64,000 bases of DNA. It comes from Hemibagrus wyckioides. Lineage: Eukaryota > Chordata > Actinopteri > Siluriformes > Bagridae. The stretch is from the NCBI RefSeq assembly GCF_019097595.1, contig NC_080720.1, positions 32,787,352 to 32,851,351 of the forward strand, written 5' to 3'. Each line of letters opens with the position of its first letter. Position 1 is the stretch's first letter. Shown piece by piece: positions 54,513-64,000 of the stretch. The position numbers and the translations under genes were made by a program. The notes below the pieces were generated by a model. The model did not search any database, was not told the origin of the DNA, and saw only the letters and a program-made list of their open reading frames with translations.

Positions 54513-56285
54513 TAGAGTTTTTGGAGAATTTTAGGAGGGCTGGTTAGAAATGTTAGGGGGGCTAAAGCCCACCTAAAAATGGCCTGGCGTCGTCCATGCT
54601 GCTACCATATGCTTTCTGCTATCTGCTACCATATGCGGTTTAGTAGGACTGTGCTCAGTATCATTGATCTGATCAGTGGAGGTTTCTGTCCCCGATGACG
54701 TGGTTGCGTCCTCCGTTACTGACCGGTGTAACTTGCTTTGCTTCTGTCTCCCACTATCTTGATAAAAGGTGTGCAGTTCCATCTTCTCGGGATCTCTTTT
54801 GATCAGGCACACCATCAGCTTTTCTTGCGGATTTTAAAAAATTAAAAAATATGTTTGACGGTCTCTGACATTTTGAAAATATCATATTTATTTAGGTAGA
54901 TCAGTAAACCATTCTTTTTTCCGCTGCTCTCTGCGCGCGAAACAATAATCACCAACCAATGAGAGTAATTGTAAACTTAAGAAAGCTGACTGGTCAAAAA
55001 CATATGTTGAGGACCTAAAGCTAAACGTTACCTCTAAGTGTATCTGCATAAACCCACTCAGACCCACTCAGTTTCACTCACTCATACACACATGCGCTCG
55101 AGCACACACACACACACACACACACGCTGTCAGGTCACCAGGCACAAGTTAATGCCGGATCTATTAAAATAAATACCGGAACGCAATATATTATTCATCA
55201 CTCTAAACACGTTAATGTAAATAATGACATTATTCACAAAATATTACGAATTTAATCCCGTATTGCTACGAATCTCGTGATTTTTACTTTATTCTCAGTG
55301 TTAACTTTATTCACGAATTATTACTACTTTGTCACAATTTTATTTAGTTTGACTTTTTTTTCTGGAATAACAACCAGTTAAATTTTGCATGATAATGACT
55401 TTAATCTCAAGAGGTTTTCCATTTTAATTTTTATCTTTGCACAGGCATCTTTAAAGTTGAACAGAAAACGTTCTGTGCAGATGGCAGGACAACACCAGCG
55501 CGATTAAGTATTTACAAAGCACATAAAAATACTTCGCAGCTTTACACTCACACAGTCACGGGTAAATTTATACATATTCATTTAAAATGTAAATATTATT
55601 ATATATGTATTAAAGTATTAATATATACTGTATATTTATATATATAAGAACAGCGTCTATTTCTTTCAGAACTTATTGTGGATGTTTTCTCACAATCACT
55701 ACATTACATGTGCAGTTAACAAATTTATTGGACACATTTAATGTAACATGATAAATTACAAGCGTATTTAACAACAGTATGAAGCAAACTTTGAGTGATT
55801 ATACTGTATAATGTGCTGTGGCCAGAGTTGTACCATGTGCCACCTGGTGGAGATTCTGTGAAGTACAACACATGCATTTAAATACCAAAGCGCCGACTTG
55901 CAGAATCTCGTGGCACACTGCGGGCGGAATCGCGGCATGCCGCGGGAAAAAGCGCGCATTTTTAAATGCCACATCTGTATGGCGGCAATGAATCCAAGCA
56001 GACCGCCACAGGTGCCCACACCCCAGGGTCCAGGTGGTTTAGCAGGTCTGGTTATCTACACAAAACCTGAGACTGAAGTTACCATATCTAAAGCTCAGCC
56101 CACGTTTCATCGGCCAGTTCCGTATCATCCACCCAGTTAATCCAGTCACGTATCGCCTGTCACTCCCGCCTTTGTATCGCATCTTACCCACTTTCCACGT
56201 GTCCCTGCTCAAGCCAGCACACCCTTGCCCTTAGAGCAGTGAGCCACCGTTCGTAGAGGCGGGGGGGTCTCTGCAACATCGCCAC

Positions 56286-56961
56286 CAGTGTTGGGGAAAG
56301 TAACTTTTAAAAGTAATGCATTACAATATTGCGTTACTCCCCAAAAAAGTAACTAATTGCATTACATAGTTACTTGTTACTATTGCGTTACTTTTTCTTA
56401 AATTAAAACCAATTTATTGAGTTCAGTCAAACTAATTATTCTACCTGGTGGAATCAAGCTTTTGTTGTTTAGCAGTAGGTGTGGTGCAGGTGTCACCATT
56501 TGGCTTTCTCGCTTCCAACTCTACAGAGCTGTGCTTTGCATGAAGATGCTTTTTAAAATTTGAGTTTGTGTTTTTCGCAGTTGACAAGTGTTTTTCACCT
56601 GTACACAATCTACATTTGACGACTATTGCCTTCTCCTTTCCTTAGACAATTTCAAAATAATAAGAGTGTTTCCATCGCAGAAACATAAAGCTCTGACCTG
56701 CCATGTCAGTTTTTGAAGTGTGTTACCGCGCACGCATGAGTGCCCATGTGCACAAGTGATGGCAATAAATTTAATTCAGTAAAAACATAACAGTTAAAAA
56801 AGATTCATTTAACTGAAAAGTAACTCGCGTTAGTTTAAAAAAAAAGTAACACAAAAATTAATGTGTAAATTCAGAAAGAAATGCATTTCTTTACTCGTTA
56901 CTTCATAAAAGTAATTTGATTACGTAACACACGTTACTTGTATTGCGTTACCCCGACACTG
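56286..56961. mobile_element. hAT-type MITE with 8-bp target duplication
   Basis: Ends CAGTGTTGGGGAAAGTAAC and GTTACCCCGACACTG (inverted), flanked by ATCGCCAC at 56,278-56,285 and 56,962-56,969. The interior is the common fish repeat rich in AAAAGTAACTAATTGCATTA. It splits the gypsy 3' LTR, so it is younger than that element. Confidence 0.9.
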
Positions 56962-57264
56962 ATCGCCACTGGCATCAAGTGAAGGAACACTTCTGGGTTC
57001 GTGGATATTTATACAACATGCGCACTACATTAGAACACGAAGTATTATTCCTTGTGACATACCGAGCCATTTGCTACTTTTGCTATTTCTTAGATTACTG
57101 TGTATGACCTGTGCTTTGACTTTTGGCATTTCACGTGTTTTTGTTTGGGATAGGGTTTTGTTTGTTCGAGAATACTGTTTCTCTGGTTTTGCCCGTGGTT
57201 TTGGACTTGCTAAATAAAGCTCTGCGTATATATCCTAACACAACTGCATCTAGAGATTCGTTAC

Positions 57265-57535
57265 ACCTCCTCCCTGGTGTTTATAATCACACTTTCTTTT
57301 GTTTGTAATGATTTAAAATCCCACTCTCAGGTGTTTATAATTATTTATAATCTTACTCTCTGAGTGTTTATAATGATTTATAACCCCAACACTCCGGTAT
57401 TTATAATGATTTATAATCCCACTCTGTGGTGTTTGCAATGATTTATAATCCCACTCTCCGGGGTTTGCAATGATTTATAATCCCACTATCTGGTGTTCAT
57501 AATGATTTATAATTCCACTCTCTGGTGGAGAGTTC
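57265..57535. repeat. ~32-bp minisatellite
   Basis: Eight or so imperfect units of the form ATAATGATTTATAATCCCAC TCTCCGGTGTTT. Confidence 0.85.
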
Positions 57536-57537
57536 AG

Positions 57538-59040
57538 GTAGTTCCCTTTCGAGGGGTGTTATGGGAATGCTTATTGAAGAAGTTGGTCTAAAGCTCTGTG
57601 TGAACACATGCCAAATTAAAGGCTCAGATAGGACACATCTACATCACATTACTCTAGCTTCTTTGTCTTGGGTGAGCAGCATGCGCACGTGGCTCTTGAG
57701 GGAGCTACTTGTGTGCATTCCAAGAGTTTTTCCCTCTGTAGGCTCTGCTCTCGCTTGGTGGGTCCCACGTCTGCCGAGGCAGTGTGTTAACCTTGGTCAT
57801 AGGGATTGCAGGTTAAGATGGTGGAAATAGAACAAGAGACGGGTAAATCCCTTTCACTTGTTCTTTCCACTGACTCTGACATCGCCCCTTTGGCTTCAGG
57901 AGCTCAATTTTTCCCAAACCAAATGAGATGTTTTTGTCTGCATCAGGCTTCAAGAAGCTCAATGGAGTTTGAAGAGCTATTAGAGGTGATTACGCGTGCC
58001 TTTTCTAAACTTTGTTTGGACTGGAATTATTCAGCAGTCATAGACCTCAGTGAGCATGAATACATGGTGTTACCCAGGGTTGAAGAGATGTTAGCTAGCT
58101 ATTGTTACCCTTCCTTGGCAGCATGGAGAAAGCCCACTCTGAGCCACTAACTTTGCCCTTCATGCCACAAAGCAGACCATGGCTGCACTGTCATGGAACG
58201 GCACCTGTGGCCCAATTTAGCCCGGAATAAAGAAAAATTTAAAGCTTTCCTCCTGGATGGCCCGATATCACCCCAAGGCCTGTTTTGCGATGCTGTTAAT
58301 ACTGTCATCAATAGGTATCAGGATACGAAAAACCAGTCGGTGGCATTCAAAAAGTTAATCCCCTGCTGTGTCCAGGAGCCCTGGCCTTCCGGAGGCCAGT
58401 GTTGCTAACTGGGTCCCCCTCATAACTGGGCCCCCCTCGTAAATAGGCGGGTGGTCAGCACACTCAAGGCCAGGCCTGTCAGACAGGATCTGAGGGCTGT
58501 CATCTCTGCCAGATGGACCAAAAAGGAAACCTGTCACCGGAGGTTTTGAAGCATATATGGTGAATTTTCGGCCAGGTGGAAGTAAATCTGGCTTTGCTGA
58601 CCTGATTTCCCTCCTAGACAGGACTCCTTAGGAGATTCCTGTGAGCAGGGACCACCTGTCTCAGGCAGAAGAGGCGATTCTCCACTAGCACCGAGACATA
58701 AAAACTCTGGTTCTGGCCCCCAAGGGGGACTTTCAGATGAGGTTTTAGAGACCATATTAAATTCTCAGACTTCATCCACAAGAGAATTGCTTTGAATGCT
58801 TTAAAATGTAGAGTTTTCCTCTGGTATGACCAGTGCCACCAGGACCCAGTCCACTGCTCCATTGGTTCAGTGCTGGAATTCCTGCAGAGGCACCTTTCTG
58901 AGGGCCTAACACTGTAGATGTCTCCCCTCTTGGCACACTCTGTTGTCCTAGAGAGCCTGCTAGAAGCCCCCTTTGATCCTTTATTAATGCTCATATGAAG
59001 CTTAATATCATTAGAGCATGTGGCGTCCTCTGCTCTCCTA
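57538..59040 (+). mobile_element. DIRS retrotransposon fragment (gag-like and recombinase remnants)
   Basis: Begins with the inverted-repeat sequence GTTCCCTTTCGAGGGGTG shared with 302-5225. A gag-like frame follows: 57,806-58,150 (KLCLDWNYSAV) and 58,193-58,380 (LWPNLARNKEKFKAFLLDGP, then SPQGLFCDAVNTVINRYQD), as in fish DIRS elements. The RT/RNase H region is missing. At ~58,830-58,980 a tyrosine-recombinase N-terminal piece is seen (DPVHCSIGSVLEFLQRHLSE), ended by a stop. The right terminal repeat is absent. Confidence 0.75.
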
Positions 59041-59484
59041 GTCTCCTTTGGCGATCACAATAAAGGCAATCCGCTCAGATGTTACTGCATGTGGAAAGTT
59101 TATTTTTAATTGTTGTTTATTTGTTAATTATGCAAATAAACTTTATACAACAGTTTAACTGCAACTGCCGATTGTAATCTTGCACTTTACTTCTACAGGA
59201 AATGCTTGTATTTATTTTACTTGTCATGTTTATATGTTGCACTTCAGTCAGAATCTAATTGCATTTCATCATCTTAGAAAATGTAAACTGAACAATGACA
59301 TTAGAGTTGAAGCAGAATACAGAGTTAAGTCACCAAAACATAAATGCTAATTTATTCAGAGGTCATTTTCAGACATGAAACCTGAAGTAGGATTTGTGTG
59401 CAAAAGTAGGGCCAGTTTCAGAAAAGAACTGAACCAAACAATGACCAAAACATTGTAGGAGATTACAGGTGGTTTTCATGAAAC
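59041..59484. other. 3' flank of G7
   Basis: No separate gene seen. Likely 3' UTR and downstream sequence of G7, with A/T-rich tracts including AATAAA-like hexamers (for example TTTATT on the plus strand near 59,100-59,115). Confidence 0.4.
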
Positions 59485-62117
59485 TTAGTTGTAGTAGTAG
59501 GCAGGATTGTTCATCTGCACTGTGTACATCACCTCTGTAGTCACTGCCTGTGAATACCTCGGCTGTAATGGAAAGATTGAGTGAAACACACACATTATTC
59601 CCCTCTTTTTACGCTTTATATACGTGACAATGTTTAGATGGGAAACGTTTCTCAGATTCAGAATATCATCTTATATACATATATAGTTTTTCTCATCCCC
59701 TATACGTTCACTCATGACTTCAGAGCTTCACTCATAAAAACTTCTCTGTTCCTGAGATAATCACACCAGAACAATGTCTAATGGATTGTAATAAAGACAT
59801 GCCTCTTTTTTCCAACTCCGCCCCCACATGCATAATTTTTAAATAACATCTAACTTAACCCTAAGTACAATAGTATGAGACTAAAGTAAACAATTGCACT
59901 TTTTTAAGTACACTAAAATGTGTTATTTTATTGCATAACTTTATTAAAGAGCTGTGTTAAAAATAACATGCATTAATGAACTGCAGTAGTAGGTGGAGTC
60001 AGAGTATTTCGACTTTTTGCACCTGCAACGTGATTTATGAAAAAATGAAAAATTTATGAAAATTTTTTTTATAAAGTTTCTTAAAATGGCTGAATGAGTT
60101 TTTTCTTTCTATTTCCACAGATGCTTCAGTTTTACTCTGGAAACCACACTCTCGTTTCTGTGTCTTTAAAGTTGTACACAGTTCATTCTTTGAACTCGCT
60201 TTGCAACGTGAACACTAAATAAACACAACATGACTAGTCTGTGTTTGGGGTCTCAGACTGCATGACTGTGCACATTCATTCCCAACAAGGCTTTCACCTA
60301 AAGAGGAAACAGGAAACAGTGCCATCTAACAGAATAGATATTATTCTATCATTGAAGTTCACATGAAACTCTGGATCCTGATTGGTCAGAAGAGTTTTGG
60401 GAATTTTCTATAACAGCAGCTCTGACACTGGTGCAGGAGGTTTCTCTTAATGCTTATAATGCGTCATTGTTTCCATAGTAAGCCCTCTGACCTTCACATG
60501 GGTCAGAGGTAAAACTGAATCTTTTGTTTCTCTGGAAGGGGCAGAGCTGCGTTTCGTCTTAACGTACCAAAGTGCAAACATTTCACGAAGGAATTCTATT
60601 GAAATTTATAATTTCACAATATGCATTTTAAATTAATCCCTGTTCAAATCGCTAAAAATGTTACACATTAAAAAAAGTAACTTTTTTGCTTATTTCACTT
60701 TGTGAAAGTGACAGTACGTTCGTGGAGACAAAGCTAGGCTGAAAGTGAGAACACGATATGGGTACGCTTCTCCCCAAAAAGCATATATCTTTGTATATAA
60801 AAGAGTTCTCAGGAAGTGGTTTATGATTTCCTGATGCTACACCATAAGCAACAGCTGCTGCAGTGTAGTTCCAGTTATTTATTTCTCTCACCATGTAAAA
60901 TAACCATTAATTTAAATGAAGTGAGAATTTAATTTAATTTATTACATAGTGAGGGAAGTTCTACTGGAACATGAAAAACAGGAGGAAGGGAAGTTATTAG
61001 TTAGCCATGTTTACATACCATGCAGGGATTTTGGTGGTTCGCTGTAGCGACTGACAGAGCACCAGAGCTTATGAACTGTTTAAAAAAAAACATGACTGTT
61101 TATCAAGTAACAAAAAATCAACAGTGAAGGTTATCCTCTTGTATCAGTATTCACTCCAACCCTTTTTATTTTTTCTATCTACACAATCTAGAACATGTTA
61201 CTGAAGCATGGTGGTGGTAGTATCCTGTTAAGAATTATCCTTGGCCTCTTGCTTGCTTTACTGACAAAGTAAAAATTAACTAATTAATTATTTAATTAAG
61301 TAATTAATTAATCAGCTAAATAACTATTATTAATTAATTAATTACAATAAAAATTAATCAATAATAAAATATTTATTAATTTGTTTATTTCTTAATTCAA
61401 AGATTCAACAAAATATGAAAGTAAAAATAATTCAATAGTTTGCAAATTTATTTACAAATCAAAAACCAGAAAAGTATCATACGACCTTAATATAAATACA
61501 CCTGGTTCTTAAGGAACCCAGAATTTGTTAGCAAGCATTCAGAAACAGTGAGAATAACAAAATAATATAAACATAATCAAAATCAAGCAGTGAATCATTA
61601 AAACAAAACAATTTGGAACATGAATAAACAAATAAATAAATAAATAAACACAAGCATTTGAGTAATCAGAGGCATTAATCACAGAAGAAACTAAGAGGCC
61701 AAGTTTACTTCTCAGCACAATGCTTCAACCTCATGTGCTAGTTTTGAAAAGTTATAAAATATGATTTCATCTAAGTCACCTCTGTGTTACTCAGCAATGT
61801 ATAAAACGGTGAGGTTGTGTAAATGCCGTCAACTTACGACAAGTGATCCCCACAGAGCGATACCGCTGGTGACTCTGAGCCGGAAAGTGAACAAGGTTAA
61901 AAAAATACCGAACAGTAAAGTTATGATTCCGATCGTAATCTGCACAGTCTGTGGAGAAAAAGAGACAATGAGATTACAACCTGGAGAAATCTGAAATGTT
62001 AAGCATGAAGACATTTTAACATAAAAGTATTTTTACCCCCAGTGCTTTGAGGTTGCCTTTCAGATACGCTGTGCATCTAAAGAGTCGGGTATCAGCTGGA
62101 GCCGTTACAGGGGTCAT
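59485..62117 (-). pseudogene. G7: MS4A-family gene (type a) with TM3-TM4 deletion
   Basis: Exons: 62,037-62,117 (ATG; MTPVTAPADTRLFRCTAYLK), 61,838-61,948 (TVQITIGIITLLFGIFLTL, ending SGIALWGSLV), 61,019-61,075 (FISSGALSVATANHQNPCM), and the tail exon 59,485-59,562 (PRYSQAVTTEVMYTVQMNNP then AYYYN, stop). All are open with normal junctions. The TM3 exon survives only as VKALLGMNV (to ~60,271): a deletion joins its first codons to the intron beyond the TM4 exon, removing most of TM3, the second loop and all of TM4. The leader exon seen in G1 and G4 is also missing (junction ~62,397). At most it could make a two-TM product; most likely a pseudogene. It supplies the type a tail that G1 should also have. 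Confidence 0.8.
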
Positions 62118-62397
62118 GATTATGAGGAGTCGACTCGATGAACAGACAGAACATCCTAAAGAAGTGTTCTTTAAGCAGTAATATATCATGTACTGTGAAA
62201 ATGATACCTTAGCCTGTTTTAAATGCAGTTACATTTTTTAAGATACAGATTTTCTAAACAATAAACTGAATCATTTCATTAGATTTGAGCCATTTTTTGT
62301 GAGCATACTCTTGTAATTAATCTCATTAAAACGTATAACATTAATCTCTTTATGATATAAACAACAACAACAACAACAAAGAATACAAAGACACACA

Positions 62398-63170
62398 TGA
62401 TGTGTGGAACAGTGTGGTTTTATAGCTCAAAGTTCTGAATTTTTAATTGCATAACAATTTATCATTTTGATACGAGTGAAGTCCAGACTTTATGTTTCAG
62501 TGCTGCTTATATAATCCTCAGTGACTTGATGTTTCCTTGTAGCTTAGTTGTTTGTTTGTTTTTTGTTTTGTTTTTTTATAAATAAAGCTGTATTTTGGGA
62601 GAAAGATAAAACCTGACACATTCCTTCAGATTATTATACATGAAAAGATAAAAACATGGCAGAGGAGCTACTTCAGGGCTGAAACTTGACCTTTCTCACT
62701 GTACGAGTCCCTGTGAAGGAGCTGTTACTATGGAAACGATCACAAGTGCATTAATATCACTTGAGAAATGAATCAATACCTTCTGACCAATCAGAATCCA
62801 GAATTCTGCAGCGTTGTGCTGTAGATGAGCGTCGTGTCTGAAGATTTCTGAAAAGGTCAGTGATAGTGTTGTAGAAAGAGAAGAAACTCACAGATATGTG
62901 ATTGTGTTATTGCATGAGGAAAGTTTACTGTAAATCACACACACACAATCACACACACTCACAGAATCAGATAGGTAAGAAACGAAATCATAGTTAAAGA
63001 GAAGATGTCTGGATTACTTTTGTACCTCAGCAAGCTTTTTTTTCCCAGATGTATCACTATATATCTGTAATAGACATGATGTCCAGCATGAAGCTTAAAC
63101 AGTACAGAGACAGCAAAGGCAGGACCTGAGTGCAAAATAAATATGATTAAATTTTCTAGGGAATTACAGG
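62398..63170. other. duplicated intergenic spacer, cassette III
   Basis: No gene seen. Aligns with 11,640-12,400 and 32,440-33,190. It continues to the point where a type b tail exon would start (GGGAATTACAG), but that exon is replaced by a SINE fragment. Confidence 0.6.
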
Positions 63171-63171
63171 A

Positions 63172-63295
63172 TAGAAATAGCCTTTATTTGTCAAATATAC
63201 TTAACAGCACAGTGAAATTCTTTCTTTGCATATCCCAGCCTTGGAGGTCAGGGTCAGAGCACAGGGTCAGCCATGTTAGCAGCCCCCCCTCGTCA
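63172..63295 (-). mobile_element. SINE tail fragment, reverse orientation
   Basis: Reads GCCTTTATTTGTCAAATATA, then ACAGCACAGTGAAATTCTTT and GGTCAGCCATG, the complement of the SINE tail at 16,545-16,675 and 44,194-44,266. It sits where the tail exon of the next type b gene should be. Confidence 0.65.
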
Positions 63296-63299
63296 GTTT

Positions 63300-64000
63300 C
63301 GTGCTAAAAATAATAAGAATTCAGTTCAATGTGAGACTCTCCTGAAGCTAATCTAACACTCCAATCACCACATTAACCCGACTAGCTCAGTCTAACAAGC
63401 AGACTTCAACTAACTAAGAACTAAGAAAGAACTAAGAAAAAGACAAATACTTCAGACTGGATGATGGCAGAGATGAGGTTTATTCTAGTCAGAGCTGAGA
63501 ACAAATGACAAGGTGTTCACAATCTTCAGTTTCAAAGATCAGTGTCTATATCCATGTTTCTTATCACACATGATGAAATCAGCCTAACTCCTGAAGTCGA
63601 AATGGTCCACCTGCTTTTTTTGTGGATGGTTTGGGCCTTTCCTAGACATGGTTATATTCCACTTTGGCATTTTACATTTCCCATTCAGCTTTAATATAAA
63701 ACTTATATAAAAATAGATGTCTTATCTCTATCATTATGGTTTTTTGTTGTTGTTTCGGGGTTTTTTTTTTTTTTTACATTTTCCAGTGTGAAACATTTTC
63801 ATGTTGAGAAGACATCATGGGCATGTTAGAATCAATTTCACTTTTTCATGTTAGTTATTCTAAGCTTATAGCTAATTTATGCATTTTGAATTTTGACCTG
63901 GGGTGAACTTGATTTTCTCCAATGTGCTTCAACAATGCACGGATTCTCCCAGACTCCAGCTTCAGATGTCCAGTGGAACAACCAGTGAACTGCTAAATTC
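63300..64000. repeat. unclassified repeat X, copy 3 (runs off window)
   Basis: Closely aligned with 33,300-33,960 (for example CAGTTCAATGTGAGACTCTC and GTGCTTCAACAATGCACGGA). Same position relative to the type b tail exon as in G5, so this insertion is shared by cassettes II and III. Confidence 0.6.

Larger units (their letters stand above)
50770..55985. mobile_element. 5.2 kb composite insertion inside the gypsy integrase region
   Basis: Gypsy coding homology stops at ~50,765 and resumes at ~55,988. Near its edges are inverted arms of ~100 bp (50,843-50,945 and 55,178-55,275; shared core GGGATTAAATTCGTAATATT). Contents: AT-rich sequence without genes (51,000-52,140), a LINE 3' part, a small TIR element, and low-complexity repeats. 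Element class not recognised. Confidence 0.5.
48694..57255 (+). mobile_element. Ty3/gypsy retrotransposon with both LTRs, interrupted by later insertions
   Basis: 5' LTR ~48,694-49,060 and 3' LTR ~56,270-57,255 share GAAGGAACACTTC.GG, TTAGAACACGAAGTATTATT and ACTTGCTAAATAAAGCTC. Pol pieces on the plus strand: protease with DSG changed to DSR (LVDSRAAINLI, ~49,210); RT core deleted; RNase H ([12 protein letters not shown], ~49,585); integrase zinc region (HPGIQHTMTLIQNRFWWP, ESCATC) and start of the core ([15 protein letters not shown]). The C-terminal part resumes at 55,988-56,230 ([22 protein letters not shown]). Between them is a 5.2 kb insertion (~50,770-55,985), and a hAT MITE sits in the 3' LTR. 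Confidence 0.8.

Noticed and set aside
54573..54815. Minus-strand frame (KMELHTFYQDSGRQ...) considered as a hAT/zinc-finger transposase N-terminus
   Set aside because: No zinc-binding pattern or neighbouring catalytic region could be read, so only noted as an open frame within the 5.2 kb insertion.
57806..58408. Possible host gene with an LWPNLARNKEKF motif
   Set aside because: Motif and order match DIRS gag-like proteins of fish, and the block starts with the DIRS-type inverted repeat and ends with a tyrosine-recombinase remnant.

Overview
This is eukaryotic, teleost fish DNA: split exons with GT/AG junctions, AT-rich introns, a tRNA-derived SINE, and many fish-type Tc1/mariner, hAT, DIRS, CR1/L2-like LINE, RTE and Ty3/gypsy remnants. 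The SINE tail and Tc1 types are what I would expect in an otophysan such as a catfish, but that is inference. No rRNA, tRNA, CRISPR or bacterial-type operon is visible.

The only host genes I can support are a tandem array of MS4A-family (membrane-spanning 4-domains, subfamily A) genes, all on the minus strand. Exon order is constant: optional leader exon; start exon (MTPVTAP...LKG.PKALG); TM1/TM2 exon (TVQI.IGI.TLLF); short TM2 exon (F..SGALSVATA); TM3 exon (KASL.MNV.S); TM4 exon (GIYGVLLVFxLLEFIISIC); terminal tail exon. Seven copies fall into three types, repeated in the same order. Cassette I is G1 (type a, 5.6-9.2 kb), G2 (type b, 12.4-15.5 kb, pseudogene) and G3 (type c, 16.4-17.5 kb). 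Cassette II is G4 (type a, 28.3-32.0 kb, pseudogene), G5 (type b, 34.2-40.7 kb, open) and G6 (type c, 43.6-45.5 kb). Cassette III begins with G7 (type a, 59.5-62.1 kb, internally deleted) and runs off the window. Spacers and intronic repeats are duplicated with the genes, so whole three-gene cassettes were copied.

Only G5 can be assembled here into a complete open four-TM reading frame. G1 is open for all exons inside the window, but its tail exon lies before position 1. G3 and G6 lack start and TM1 exons through two different deletions.

The space between and inside the genes is mobile DNA. A DIRS-like insertion with inverted terminal repeats and LINE fragments occupies 0.3-5.2 kb. There is a solo LTR at 7.2 kb, a gutted endogenous retrovirus at 9.7-11.3 kb, and a nested Tc1 / hAT / two-Tc1 stack at 18.8-24.0 kb. 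RTE and gypsy fragments lie at 25.7-28.0 kb, a gypsy element inside a G5 intron at 35.6-38.9 kb, a second DIRS-like copy at 41.9-43.4 kb, and a CR1/L2-like LINE at 46.0-47.3 kb. A second gypsy element with both LTRs (48.7-57.3 kb) is split by a 5.2 kb insertion, and a DIRS gag/recombinase fragment lies at 57.5-59.0 kb. Paralogous empty sites between cassettes allow several insertions to be ordered in time.
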